The notes under the pieces were generated by a model, which worked only from the letters and a program-made list of their open reading frames with translations, was not told the DNA's origin and ran no database searches. A DNA stretch of 64,000 nucleotides from JBCCGR01 sp039029195 (GTDB lineage Bacteria; Pseudomonadota; Alphaproteobacteria; Rhizobiales; Rhizobiaceae), in the NCBI GenBank assembly GCA_039029195.1, contig JBCCGR010000016.1, positions 21,615-85,614 on the forward strand. Direction: 5' to 3'. Position numbers and translations under genes: made by a program. Below, piece by piece: positions 7,882 to 16,560 of this stretch. Positions within the stretch are counted from its first letter, which is position 1. Each line of letters begins with the position of its first letter.

Positions 7882-8964
7882 TCAAGCGCTCAGACCCGCA
7901 AACAAAGTCGGCATATCGAGCGGACGGAAACCATAGTGGTCGAGCCAGCGCACGTCGGCATCAAAGAATGCTCTGAGATCAGGCATGCCGTACTTCAGCA
8001 TAGCGATGCGGTCGATGCCGATGCCCCATGCAAATCCCTGATAAACTTCCGGATCAAGCCCGCCCGCACGCAGCACATTGGGATGCACCATGCCGCAACC
8101 AAGGATTTCCATCCAGTCATTACCCTGCCCGAACCTGATTTCGTTGCCAGAACGATCACACTGGATATCCACCTCAAGGCTTGGCTCCGTGAAGGGAAAG
8201 AATGAGGGACGAAACCGCATATTGATCGACGGAACTTCAAAGAAGCTCTTGCAGAATTCTTCCAATACCCACTTCAAGTTGGCCACATTCGCGCTTTCAT
8301 CCACCACCAGCCCTTCAAGCTGATGGAACATTGGCGAATGGGTGGCATCACTGTCCTGCCGGTAGGTTTTCCCCGGAATGACAATACGATGCGGCGGCTT
8401 TTCCGACTCCATCGTTCTGATCTGCACCGGTGATGTGTGGGTGCGCAGAACCTTGCGCTCTCCATTTTCATCCGGGTTGAAAAAGAACGTATCATGCATC
8501 TCCCGGGCCGGATGGCCTTCGGGAAAATTCAGCGCCGTGAAGTTGTAGTAATCCGTTTCAATGTCCGGGCCTTCCGCAATGTTGAAGCCCATATCAGCAA
8601 AGATCGCTGTAATTTCATCCACCACCTGAGAAATAGGGTGGATGCGACCGCGTTCGGATGGTGACGGTCGAACCGGCAAGGTAACATCGACACGTTCTTC
8701 CTGTAGACGCTTCTCGATCGCCGCGTCTCTCAGCACCTCTTTCCGGTCGCCGATTGCGGATCCAATCTCCGCCTTCAGACCATTGATCAACGGCCCCTGC
8801 ACCTGACGTTCTTCCGGCGTCATTTTGCCGAGTGTTTTCAGAAGGTCTGAGATAGAGCCTTTTTTGCCGAGAGCGCCAACCCGCACGGCTTCCAGTGCGG
8901 TTTCGTTTGCCGCCGCCGCAATGTCTGCGGTGATCTTGGTCTTCAGTGTTTCAACATCAGACAT
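7882..8964 (-). CDS. pheS: phenylalanyl-tRNA synthetase alpha subunit
   Basis: The catalytic alpha subunit of phenylalanyl-tRNA synthetase, 360 residues. The N-terminal coiled coil (residues 1-85) is followed by the class II core: motif 2 with RTHTSPVQIRTM, the block SMFHQLEG-like (SPMFHQLEGLVVD), and motif 3 with GFAWGIGIDRIAMLKYGMPDLR near the C-terminus. The ATG at 8964 matches the family start. It lies 94 bases downstream of rplT across a terminator-like hairpin, which suggests attenuation or partial separation from the ribosomal genes. Confidence 0.98.
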   Translation of the reverse strand: MSDVETLKTKITADIAAAANETALEAVRVGALGKKGSISDLLKTLGKMTPEERQVQGPLINGLKAEIGSAIGDRKEVLRDAAIEKRLQEERVDVTLPVRPSPSERGRIHPISQVVDEITAIFADMGFNIAEGPDIETDYYNFTALNFPEGHPAREMHDTFFFNPDENGERKVLRTHTSPVQIRTMESEKPPHRIVIPGKTYRQDSDATHSPMFHQLEGLVVDESANVANLKWVLEEFCKSFFEVPSINMRFRPSFFPFTEPSLEVDIQCDRSGNEIRFGQGNDWMEILGCGMVHPNVLRAGGLDPEVYQGFAWGIGIDRIAMLKYGMPDLRAFFDADVRWLDHYGFRPLDMPTLFAGLSA

Positions 8965-8987
8965 GATAGGATTGTCCCGTTTTCAAA

Positions 8988-9024
8988 ACAAAAAACCCGT
9001 GTCAGCCGATCGCCGCCACGGGTT
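8988..9024 (-). terminator. rho-independent terminator or attenuator between rplT and pheS
   Basis: On the minus strand AACCCGTG pairs with CACGGGTT (9017-9024 with 8994-9001) across a 15-base loop and runs straight into TTTTTTG. This is a textbook intrinsic terminator placed after rplT and 24 bases before the pheS start codon. A second, weaker inverted repeat CCCAAA...TTTGGG just upstream (9026-9053) could act as an alternative fold. No Phe-rich leader peptide is visible. Confidence 0.8.
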
Positions 9025-9058
9025 CCCAAATTTCACGTCAAGTGCGTTTGGGCGACCG

Positions 9059-9460
9059 TCAGGCGACAGCGGCCTCAAAAGCATTCGGTGTGGTGTCTTT
9101 CAGATATTCAAGCGCCGTCTTCGCCTGCGCCACAAGTTCAGCAAATGCTGCAGGCTCATGAATGGCGAGATCAGACAGCATCTTGCGATCCACCTCGATA
9201 CCGGCCTTCGTCAGGCCATCGATCAGGCGGGCATAGGTCAATCCGTGTTCGCGGGCAGCGGCGTTGATGCGCTGAACCCAAAGCGAGCGGAAGCTGCGCT
9301 TGCGAGCCTTACGGTCCCGGTAGGCATATTGCTGGGCTTTTTCGACAGCCTGCTTGGCAACACGGATCGTGTTTTTACGGCGGCCATAATAGCCTTTGGC
9401 TTTCTTGAGAACTTTTTTGTGCTTGGCGTGGGCGGTGACGCCTCGTTTTACGCGGGCCAT
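9059..9460 (-). CDS. rplT: 50S ribosomal protein L20
   Basis: Large-subunit protein L20, which binds 23S rRNA early in assembly. The N-terminal MARVKRGVTAHAKHKK is diagnostic, followed by the helical RRKNTIRVAKQAVEKAQQYAYRDRKARKRSFRSLW block and a C-terminal globular domain. At 133 residues it shows the slightly extended C-terminus usual in Hyphomicrobiales. It follows rpmI by 52 bases. In other bacteria L20 represses its own operon through the leader mRNA; I did not identify a conserved L20 leader here. Confidence 0.99.
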   Translation of the reverse strand: MARVKRGVTAHAKHKKVLKKAKGYYGRRKNTIRVAKQAVEKAQQYAYRDRKARKRSFRSLWVQRINAAAREHGLTYARLIDGLTKAGIEVDRKMLSDLAIHEPAAFAELVAQAKTALEYLKDTTPNAFEAAVA

Positions 9461-9512
9461 GGTGAATTATCCTTGCTGGAAACAGATCAATTGAGTGTAC
9501 GGAAATCCGAAA

Positions 9513-9710
9513 TCAGCCGTAGGGCATCATCTTCTTGATGATCCGGGTGTCAGGTTCAGAAAGAACCGATGTCCCGCGCGCCTGACGGATGAACTTGTTC
9601 GACCGCTTGATCATGCCATGCTGTTTGCCAGCCTGCGCAACAAGAATTTTACCCGTGCCAGTCACCTTGAAGCGCTTTTTTGCGCTCGACTTGGTCTTCA
9701 TCTTGGGCAT
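9513..9710 (-). CDS. rpmI: 50S ribosomal protein L35
   Basis: L35, 65 residues, begins MPKMKTKSSAKKRFKVTGTGK and ends with the family block FIRQARGTSVLSEPDTRIIKKMMPYG. The frame is open 48 codons further upstream without any L35 similarity, so the start is at 9710, preceded by an AAGGAGAC ribosome site. It is the first gene of the rpmI-rplT-pheS-pheT cluster; infC is not adjacent, as is usual in Hyphomicrobiales. Confidence 0.98.
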   Translation of the reverse strand: MPKMKTKSSAKKRFKVTGTGKILVAQAGKQHGMIKRSNKFIRQARGTSVLSEPDTRIIKKMMPYG

Positions 9711-9881
9711 TTTGCGTCTCCTTTGTGCGACCGGGTTGAAACAGCCCCTCGCATTTGCTTGTTTTTGTTCCCCAAAATCCCACAACGCCGATCCAATGGA
9801 CCATCGAAATTTGAGGATTTCCTTGGGGCTTGCGCAATTAAGCGAACTCGGCATGCCCTGCCGGCTCGCTCAGGCGTGGGG

Positions 9882-9910
9882 TGTATAGGGCGAAAGCCCT
9901 TCATTGGCAA
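9882..9910 (-). promoter_or_regulatory. predicted sigma-70 promoter of rpmI-rplT
   Basis: On the minus strand TTGCCA (-35, 9905-9910) and TATACA (-10, 9882-9887) are separated by 17 bases. The spacer holds a small palindrome GGGCTTTCGCCC. The predicted start point lies about 165 bases before rpmI, leaving a long leader. Confidence 0.6.
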
Positions 9911-9982
9911 CAGCTATTTCAGTACGTTCATCACTGTTGCGATCAATGGCTGCCCGTCAGATTTCACCCGTGAACGTTGACC

Positions 9983-10732
9983 TCAGTGGGTCGGCAAAAT
10001 CAATTGCATCGAAGTTGCTTTGGCCACCGCGTGCGTGCGGGAAACACAATTGAGTTTTCGCACTGCGTTTTCAGAGTGAAAGCTAACCGTGCGCGGCGCA
10101 ACACCGAATATACTGGCGATGTCGTCGGTCGATTTGCCCGCCGCGGCCCATTGCAGAATTTCTGTTTCCCTGGCGGTCAACCTCGGATCGCCGGAGTTGC
10201 TGGGATCAACGCCGGAAAACCGTTCGTGCATGTAAAAAGACAACCGTTGCAGTTCCGCGCGATACTGATGGCTGTATTTCCTCCAGGATACCCCACCAAT
10301 ATCGGTGGTCATCGTAATCAGCGCACGTGAGCCGTTGCGATCTCGAATTGGAATACAAAAGCCCTTATCTCCCAGCCGAAAGTCGCGATAGCGCCTGAAA
10401 AATGTTCTTTGTTCGGTGGTCGGTTTTCGAAGCAAGCCCCATTCGAACGGCAGGAACTCCGACAATCCTCGAATGAGCGCCGGATCGTGCTGCTCGCACA
10501 TGTTCAACTGATAGTATTCCTGCCACTCCAGCGGATAGGTGCAGTGATAGGTTGGCTGCCTGGTTTGGCGGGACCGATCATCCGTTGTGATATAGGCGAT
10601 GTTCTTCAACCCGTAAGTTGATTTGATCCAATCTAGTAATATTGCACTACTATCATTTAATTCCCGACCGCCAGTGTTTCCTCCTCCATTATCTAGAAGA
10701 TAATTCAAAATTCGAAGAGCAGCCTGATCCAT
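9983..10732 (-). CDS. LuxR-type transcription factor with autoinducer-binding domain (LuxR solo)
   Basis: A 249-residue quorum-sensing-type regulator. Residues about 25-170 form the autoinducer-binding domain and 180-245 the LuxR helix-turn-helix (LTARETEILQWAAAGKSTDDIA). The acyl-homoserine-lactone pocket residues known from TraR/LuxR occur with canonical spacing: Trp70, Tyr74, Asp83, Pro84 and Trp98. In the HTH the invariant Glu, Leu and Gly are kept (E-T-E-I-L then six residues to G). No luxI homologue is in the window, so it is a LuxR solo here. It may respond to its own or foreign AHLs. Two inverted repeats upstream could be its operators. Confidence 0.93.
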   Translation of the reverse strand: MDQAALRILNYLLDNGGGNTGGRELNDSSAILLDWIKSTYGLKNIAYITTDDRSRQTRQPTYHCTYPLEWQEYYQLNMCEQHDPALIRGLSEFLPFEWGLLRKPTTEQRTFFRRYRDFRLGDKGFCIPIRDRNGSRALITMTTDIGGVSWRKYSHQYRAELQRLSFYMHERFSGVDPSNSGDPRLTARETEILQWAAAGKSTDDIASIFGVAPRTVSFHSENAVRKLNCVSRTHAVAKATSMQLILPTH

Positions 10733-10848
10733 TCATCCTCCACAAAGTGACGGACGCCCCATTTTCATGTTCTAAGCTTGCAGTTTCTTCGAACCGCTTA
10801 GCCATCCCCGCTTTGGCAATGCATTATATATTCAAGCAAACTGAATTG

Positions 10849-10883
10849 GTTCACTTGTGAACTATGGATTGCACCAATGCAAT
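10849..10883. promoter_or_regulatory. inverted repeats upstream of luxR, candidate lux-box-like operators
   Basis: GTTCAC-TT-GTGAAC (10849-10862) and ATTGCA-CCAA-TGCAAT (10868-10883) are two perfect inverted repeats 117-151 bases upstream of the LuxR start codon. A third, ACGCAA...TTGCGT, lies at 10900-10923. They sit in the 292-base gap between phoB and luxR, which carries no gene. Binding by LuxR itself is inference. Confidence 0.4.
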
Positions 10884-11024
10884 TAAAGGCAACTTTACAA
10901 CGCAAATCAACACTAAGTTGCGTGTATTCAATAAAATCACACCAATTTGAAAGTTCCATGGCGCGTTTGGCCAGCCTGAAAACGCGAAAAAGTGTTTCAA
11001 AACGGAAACTTGGTGCGAACGCGG

Positions 11025-11720
11025 TTAGTTCAGCTTGTCGTTGAATGCATAGCCAGCACCGCGAACGGTGCGGATGGGATCGCGTTCCTTGCCACGGCTA
11101 ATGGCCTTGCGCAGTCGACCCACGTGAACATCGACAGTTCTTTCGTCCACATAGATATCCCGACCCCAAACCGAATCGAGCAATTGTTCGCGCGAATAAA
11201 CCCGACCTGGCGCCATCATCAAAAACTCAAGCAAACGGTACTCCGTGGGCCCAAGCCGAAGCTCCCGTTTGTTCCGGTAAACACGCCTCGTTTCGCGATC
11301 AATCCTGATGTCACCAACGGTCAAAATTTCAGACATGAGCTGCGGGCTGACACGACGCAGCATTGCCTTGGTTCTGGCCATGAGTTCCGGCACGGAAAAG
11401 GGCTTCACCACATAGTCATCAGCACCTGTAGTCAGTCCGCGAATGCGCTCCGATTCTTCGCCGCGCGCAGTCAGCATGATCACCGGCAAGCGTCGAGTCT
11501 CATCACGAAGCCGCAGACGGCGGCACAGCTCAATGCCCGAAAGGCCTGGTAGCATCCAATCAAGCAACAAAAGATCGGGGACGGTCTCGCGAAGCCAGAG
11601 TTCCGCATCATCGCCGCGCGCGACGGTGTCCACCTTGTAGCCCTCGGCTTCAAGATTGTATTCCAGCAACATTCTGAGTGGCTCTTCGTCTTCGACCACC
11701 AGCACGTGAGGATGCAGCAT
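11025..11720 (-). CDS. phoB: phosphate regulon response regulator PhoB
   Basis: An OmpR/PhoB-family response regulator of 231 residues that activates Pho-box promoters during phosphate starvation. The receiver has the acidic pair at residues 10-13 (EDEE), phosphoacceptor Asp54 in LLLLDWMLPGLSG, and the K-containing YVVKPFSVPEL block. The C-terminal winged helix carries YRLLEFLMMAPGRVYSREQLLD and DERTVDVHVGRLRKAI. It is the last gene of the phoR-pstSCAB-phoU-phoB cluster, 30 bases after phoU. Its partner kinase PhoR is the first gene. Confidence 0.98.
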   Translation of the reverse strand: MLHPHVLVVEDEEPLRMLLEYNLEAEGYKVDTVARGDDAELWLRETVPDLLLLDWMLPGLSGIELCRRLRLRDETRRLPVIMLTARGEESERIRGLTTGADDYVVKPFSVPELMARTKAMLRRVSPQLMSEILTVGDIRIDRETRRVYRNKRELRLGPTEYRLLEFLMMAPGRVYSREQLLDSVWGRDIYVDERTVDVHVGRLRKAISRGKERDPIRTVRGAGYAFNDKLN

Positions 11721-11750
11721 TTCAGTTCAGTTCCTTATTGAACGGGCCGG

Positions 11751-12479
11751 TCAACCAGCCTGTTCACCATCCAATTCAAGCGCGATCTCAGATGCGCGAT
11801 CACCCTTGGGGCGGTTTTCACCGAACATTTCGCCGGTGACCACATAGTGGATCGTCTCTGCGATGTTCGTGGCGTGGTCACCAATGCGCTCTATGTTTTT
11901 GGCGCAGAACAAAAGATGTGTGCACAAGGTGATGTTGCGCGGATCTTCCATCATATAGGTCAGCAATTCTCGGAACATCGCCGTATGGAGTTGGTCAACT
12001 TCCTCATCGCGATGCCAAACCATCTGCGCACGTTCAGCATCCCTGCTAGAGTAGGCATCAAGCACATCTTTCAACTGCAGCGTTCCCAATTCAGCAAGGT
12101 GCTCAAGACCACGCATCAGGCTTTTGGGCTGAAACAAGTCACTGACAGCGATAACCCGCTTGGCGATGTTCTTTCCCAGATCACCAACACGCTCCAGATC
12201 GCCTGAAATTCGGATGGCCGCCACGATCTCGCGTAAATCCATCGCCATGGGCTGGCGTTTGGCGATGGTTAGGATCGCATTCTCATCCACTTCATTCTGA
12301 AGTCTATCGAGAACCGCATCTTCGACAATCACAGCCTGAGCAAGCGAAACGTCGCCGTTAGAAAGCGCTTGAACTGATTGCTGGGTGATGCGCTCAGCAA
12401 GCCCCCCCATTTCGGAAACCTTCCGAAACAGGAGCTTCAATTCATCATCATACGCGGTAACCGTATGTTCGTTCATCAT
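11751..12479 (-). CDS. phoU: phosphate signalling protein PhoU
   Basis: PhoU, 242 residues, two repeats of a three-helix bundle that links the Pst transporter to the PhoR kinase and keeps the regulon off when phosphate is abundant. The metal-binding signatures of the bundles are visible: the first half has VEDAVLDRLQNEVDENAI and LREIVAAIRISGDLERVGDLGKNIAKR, and the second has CAKNIERIGDHATNIAE. A GAGGATC ribosome site favours the first of two adjacent ATGs. It lies between pstB and phoB, the standard order. Confidence 0.97.
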   Translation of the reverse strand: MMNEHTVTAYDDELKLLFRKVSEMGGLAERITQQSVQALSNGDVSLAQAVIVEDAVLDRLQNEVDENAILTIAKRQPMAMDLREIVAAIRISGDLERVGDLGKNIAKRVIAVSDLFQPKSLMRGLEHLAELGTLQLKDVLDAYSSRDAERAQMVWHRDEEVDQLHTAMFRELLTYMMEDPRNITLCTHLLFCAKNIERIGDHATNIAETIHYVVTGEMFGENRPKGDRASEIALELDGEQAG

Positions 12480-12519
12480 GTCGGGATCCTCATGGCCTCA
12501 ACGGCAACAGAATCGATCA

Positions 12520-13332
12520 TCAGCCGTATCGACCGGTGATGTAGTCCTGGGTTTTTTGCGATTTCGGATTGGTAAACATGGTGTCTGTTTCGTCCACTTC
12601 CACCAGATTGCCGAGGTGGAACATCGCCGTTTTCTGCGACACACGCGCCGCCTGTTGCATAGAGTGTGTAACGATCACAATCGTGTAGTTCTCGCGCAGC
12701 TCGGCAATCAGTTCTTCAACGATGGCGGTTGCGATTGGGTCAAGCGCCGAACACGGTTCATCCATCAATATGACTTCAGGGCTCACCGCAATTGCGCGTG
12801 CGATACAAAGGCGCTGTTGCTGACCACCGGAAAGGCCCGTGCCCGGTTCATCCAACCGATCTTTGACCTCTTCAAAGAGACCCGCTCTTTGCAAGCTTGT
12901 CGTCACCACTTCTTCCAGATCGGTGCGGTCTTTGGTCAGACCATGGATACGCGGTCCATAGGCGACATTCTCAAATATCGACTTGGGAAACGGGTTGGGC
13001 TTCTGAAACACCATGCCCACTCGGGCGCGCAGTTCCACGACGTCAACATGGGGAGCATAGATGTCTTCATTGTCCAGCTGGATGTTTCCGGAAACCCGAC
13101 AAATATCGATCGTATCATTCATGCGGTTGAGACACCGCAGGAACGTCGACTTGCCACAACCGGACGGTCCGATAAGCGCCATGACCTGGCATTCGGGAAT
13201 ATCGAGGTCCACGTCAAACAGCGCCTGCTTGTCACCGTAGAACACAGAAACTTTTTCGCCCCGCATTTTTATGGAGGGTTCGATTGCCTGGTTCACGGCA
13301 GCTTCCTGTTCCACACCACTCATGAGGTTCAT
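12520..13332 (-). CDS. pstB: phosphate ABC transporter ATP-binding protein PstB
   Basis: The ATPase of the high-affinity phosphate importer, 270 residues. Walker A is GPSGCGKST, the signature motif is LSGGQQQRLCIARA, Walker B is VILMDEPCSALDPIAT, and the H-loop is VTHSMQQAARVS. The C-terminus keeps the PstB-specific TDTMFTNPKSQKTQDYITGRYG block. It energises the PstC/PstA channel. It lies 18 bases downstream of pstA and 40 upstream of phoU, in the operon. Confidence 0.99.
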   Translation of the reverse strand: MNLMSGVEQEAAVNQAIEPSIKMRGEKVSVFYGDKQALFDVDLDIPECQVMALIGPSGCGKSTFLRCLNRMNDTIDICRVSGNIQLDNEDIYAPHVDVVELRARVGMVFQKPNPFPKSIFENVAYGPRIHGLTKDRTDLEEVVTTSLQRAGLFEEVKDRLDEPGTGLSGGQQQRLCIARAIAVSPEVILMDEPCSALDPIATAIVEELIAELRENYTIVIVTHSMQQAARVSQKTAMFHLGNLVEVDETDTMFTNPKSQKTQDYITGRYG

Positions 13333-13350
13333 TGCCTTATCGCCTCGTTT

Positions 13351-15138
13351 TTACCAACGCCGTTCAAATCGTTTGCGCAGCAGCACAGCGATGGCGTTCA
13401 TGATTACCAGAAATCCTAGCAGGATCAGAATGGCAGCAGCCGTTTTTTGCTGAAACAACGGTTCCGGAAAATCCGCCCACATAAAAATCTGCACCGGCAA
13501 CACAGTCGCAGGGTCGGTGAAAGACCCGGGCACGTCCACGATGAACGCCACCATGCCGATCATCAATAGTGGCGCGGTTTCACCCAAAGCCTGCGCCATA
13601 CCAATGATCGTTCCGGTCAGAATGCCTGGCATGGCCAATGGCAAAACATGATGGAAAACCGCCTGAATGCGCGACGCGCCAACACCAAGCGCGGCTTCCC
13701 TGATCGAAGGCGGAACAGCTTTAAGCGCAGCGCGCGATGCAATGATAATTGTTGGCAAGGTCATCAGCGCGAGCACCGCGCCACCAACCAGCGGAGCCGA
13801 ACGCGGCATAGAAAACCAATTCAAAAACACGGCCAGACCTAGCAGACCGAACACGATTGACGGAACCGCTGCCAGATTGTTGATGTTGACCTCGATCAAT
13901 TGAGTGATCCGGTTCTTCGGCGCGAATTCTTCGAGGTAGATTGCCGATGACACACCCAGCGGAAAGGCGATTGCCAGCGTCACAAGCATGGTGAAAAACG
14001 ATCCGACGACAGCACCCCACACACCGGCCATTTCCGGTTCACGGCTCGCGCCATAACCAAAGAAAATCGAATTCCAGCGTCGCTCAATCCGGTCCTCAGA
14101 GCGCAGCTTTTCAATCATTGCAACTTCTTTATCGCTGAACTTGCGATTGGACTCCGCCACTTTGATGGTTCGTAACGTCCAATCGCCTGCCGCAACTCCC
14201 GCACCAGTGAAGCCCTCCGCCGACGGCGGCACAAGCGCAACGGCTTCGACTTTGCCAGATGATAGCATCGTTGCCTTGAAGGTTCCTCCCGCAGCATGAA
14301 CCAGCAGTGAGGGAAGAATGGCATCCATCTTTTCGTTGATCTCGCTGGCCGTCTGGCGCGCGATCAGCGCATCATACCCAGCCTGCTTGCGTTCGACCTG
14401 AGAACTTAGAGCTTCTGTGGCTTCCTTGGCTTTTTGCACGACCGCTTCGGCGCTGGAGCTACCAGCAATTCGGGCCTGCTCGGCAAGGTTTTTTCTCAAG
14501 CTGGAGAGTTCGCGAAACTGCGCCTCTGCCCTGTCGCCAATGGCCTGTCGGACATCAGAAATCGCGCGACCAAACGTCCCTGCAGGAGCGGTGAGAATAT
14601 ATCCGGAGTCGGCTTTGCTGATGGTCAACGAGACGGAGGGTCGGCTCACGTCGTTCTTCGCCACAAGCTCCTTCAGATAAAGGTCTGTAAAGTCGGAGAC
14701 CGGGATGTAGACATCGCCTTCCGTTCCCAGGAGTTCTGGCGTCTCATTGGCCTGGCGCTGCAACAGGATCACGGAGCCCGCGGAAAACAGGCCACGTGCC
14801 ACGCGGCGATCCTTACGACCGCTGGCAAAGGGAAGAACCTCCTTCACCGCATCTTTGTAAAGCGTGTCATAGTCGACGGTCTTGGGGTCGGTCCCCGCTT
14901 TAATGCCACCGAACGCGATCGGCATTTTCACATAGTGATAGGCGAATGCCGGGAGGCCCTGAAAAACGACGGTCGACAAAAGCAACCCGAGAAACGCCAC
15001 AGCCAGGGCAACCGCACCAAGACCCAGATATTTAAACCGGGTTTCAGCTGCAAATCGTTTGTTGATTTGCGCTTGCCTGCGCTCGCGAGCGAGTTCCTTC
15101 GTCAATCGGAAGGCGTCTGGTTGAGAAATATCAGTCAT
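13351..15138 (-). CDS. pstA: phosphate ABC transporter permease PstA, with long DUF3333-type N-terminus
   Basis: The second permease of the Pst importer. The C-terminal ~280 residues are a normal PstA with the EAA loop SIREAALGVGASRIQAVFHHVLP and about six helices. The N-terminal half has one helix (about 45-70), then a large periplasmic region including a helical, probably coiled-coil segment (EAQFRELSSLRKNLAEQA and following). At 595 residues it is much longer than E. coli PstA and longer than typical rhizobial forms that carry DUF3333. The start at 15138 (MTDISQPDAF) overlaps the pstC stop by 8 bases; the open frame upstream is shadow of pstC. Confidence 0.96.
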   Translation of the reverse strand: MTDISQPDAFRLTKELARERRQAQINKRFAAETRFKYLGLGAVALAVAFLGLLLSTVVFQGLPAFAYHYVKMPIAFGGIKAGTDPKTVDYDTLYKDAVKEVLPFASGRKDRRVARGLFSAGSVILLQRQANETPELLGTEGDVYIPVSDFTDLYLKELVAKNDVSRPSVSLTISKADSGYILTAPAGTFGRAISDVRQAIGDRAEAQFRELSSLRKNLAEQARIAGSSSAEAVVQKAKEATEALSSQVERKQAGYDALIARQTASEINEKMDAILPSLLVHAAGGTFKATMLSSGKVEAVALVPPSAEGFTGAGVAAGDWTLRTIKVAESNRKFSDKEVAMIEKLRSEDRIERRWNSIFFGYGASREPEMAGVWGAVVGSFFTMLVTLAIAFPLGVSSAIYLEEFAPKNRITQLIEVNINNLAAVPSIVFGLLGLAVFLNWFSMPRSAPLVGGAVLALMTLPTIIIASRAALKAVPPSIREAALGVGASRIQAVFHHVLPLAMPGILTGTIIGMAQALGETAPLLMIGMVAFIVDVPGSFTDPATVLPVQIFMWADFPEPLFQQKTAAAILILLGFLVIMNAIAVLLRKRFERRW

Positions 15139-16522
15139 ACTGTTCCCGATATTTGTTGACCACGGCCAGCGCCACCACGTTGAGCGCCAGCGTGACACAG
15201 AAAAGAACGAAGCCAAGCGCAAACGCCGCGAGCGTTTTGGCACTGTCGAATTCCTGATCACCCACCAGAAGGGTGACAATCTGCACCGTGACAGTGGTGA
15301 CTGCCTCCAGAGGATTGATCGTAAGATTGGCAGCAAGACCTGCCGCCATGACCACGATCATGGTTTCCCCGACCGCGCGAGAAATTGCGAGCAATATTGC
15401 GGAGACGATGCCTGGAAGCGCAGCCGGTAAAACCACCTTGCGAATGGTCTCCGACTTGGTGGCACCCAAGCCGGCCGATCCGTCGCGCAGCGATTGTGGC
15501 ACCGCGTTGATCACGTCGTCAGAGAGGGACGAAACAAACGGAATGATCATGATGCCCATGACCAGACCAGCGGCGAGCGCTGATTCCGACGACACCGACA
15601 ACCCGATGGATTCTCCAAATCCCCGGAAGGCTGGTGCAATCGTGAGGGCAGCGAAAAATCCGTAAACCACAGTCGGAATGCCAGCCAGAATTTCAAGCAG
15701 CGGCTTGGCGACAGCGCGAAATCGCGGCCCGGCATAATCGGAAAGATAAATTGCCGACATCAATCCGATTGGAGCCGCGACGATGATCGCGATGAAGGTA
15801 ATCAGAAAGGTGCCTGCAAAGAGCGGGATTGCGCCAAAAATCTTGGAATTGTCGCCCGCAAGTGCCTCACGCCCCGCACCCTCAAAGGCACTCTGCGGTG
15901 ACCAGTGCGTACCGAACAGAAAGTCGAAGAACGGAACCCTCTGGAAGAAGCGGAAGGTCTCAAACACCAGCGAAAGCACGATGCCAATCGTGGTGAGGAT
16001 CGCAACCGCCGAACAGGCAAGCAGTGTCCAGGTGATCACACGCTCAACCGTGTGCCGGGAGCGCAGCTGTGCAGAAACCCGCACGAAAGAATAGTAAAAT
16101 CCAACACCGATCAGTACGATCAGAATTCCGATCAGCAAAATATTGCTGGTCGCCTGCAGCGACGTGAACACTTCCGCCGCCGCTTCCTTGGTCGCATCGC
16201 GAAAGCCGACGATGCCACCAAACGCGATGGCGCGGGCATCACGCAGAAAAGCTTCAACTTCAGGCACGTTCAGAGCCGAAAGCTCGTCTGCAAATCGCGA
16301 CGTCACCATTCCATTGATGACGGAACCGGAGGAAACCGACCAGAGTGCGTGCACCACCAAGGCCGGCAAGACGGTCCAGATCGCTACATACCCTCCATGA
16401 TAGGCTGGTCGCGAATGTAGCCTGGAAATCTCACCGCCAACCACCGCCATGGACCGCGAACGGCCGGCAAAATAGACGATGGCAGCAACAGCAAGCATCA
16501 GGAGTGGCAGATACTCGGTCAT
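15131..16522 (-). CDS. pstC: phosphate ABC transporter permease PstC
   Basis: The first permease of the Pst importer, 463 residues. Like other alphaproteobacterial PstC it has an extra N-terminal part (helices near residues 5-20 and 50-65 with a periplasmic loop) before the permease core. The EAA-type loop is SLRDGSAGLGATKSETIRKVVLP. It ends by overlapping pstA. The upstream pstS is separated by 108 bases containing a terminator-like hairpin, so pstC expression may be lower than that of pstS. Confidence 0.97.
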   Translation of the reverse strand: MTEYLPLLMLAVAAIVYFAGRSRSMAVVGGEISRLHSRPAYHGGYVAIWTVLPALVVHALWSVSSGSVINGMVTSRFADELSALNVPEVEAFLRDARAIAFGGIVGFRDATKEAAAEVFTSLQATSNILLIGILIVLIGVGFYYSFVRVSAQLRSRHTVERVITWTLLACSAVAILTTIGIVLSLVFETFRFFQRVPFFDFLFGTHWSPQSAFEGAGREALAGDNSKIFGAIPLFAGTFLITFIAIIVAAPIGLMSAIYLSDYAGPRFRAVAKPLLEILAGIPTVVYGFFAALTIAPAFRGFGESIGLSVSSESALAAGLVMGIMIIPFVSSLSDDVINAVPQSLRDGSAGLGATKSETIRKVVLPAALPGIVSAILLAISRAVGETMIVVMAAGLAANLTINPLEAVTTVTVQIVTLLVGDQEFDSAKTLAAFALGFVLFCVTLALNVVALAVVNKYREQYD

Positions 16523-16560
16523 GGTGACCCGCTCACAAACGCGTTGAAATGAAAAGCCTG

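Noticed and set aside
10992..11011. GTTTC/GAAAC inverted repeat after phoB followed by a T-rich stretch on the minus strand
   Set aside because: Only five pairs in AT-rich DNA; not enough to name it the pst-pho operon terminator.
12385..13419. A 344-codon plus-strand open frame over pstB and phoU
   Set aside because: It is antisense to two clearly conserved genes; its sequence has no recognisable protein pattern.
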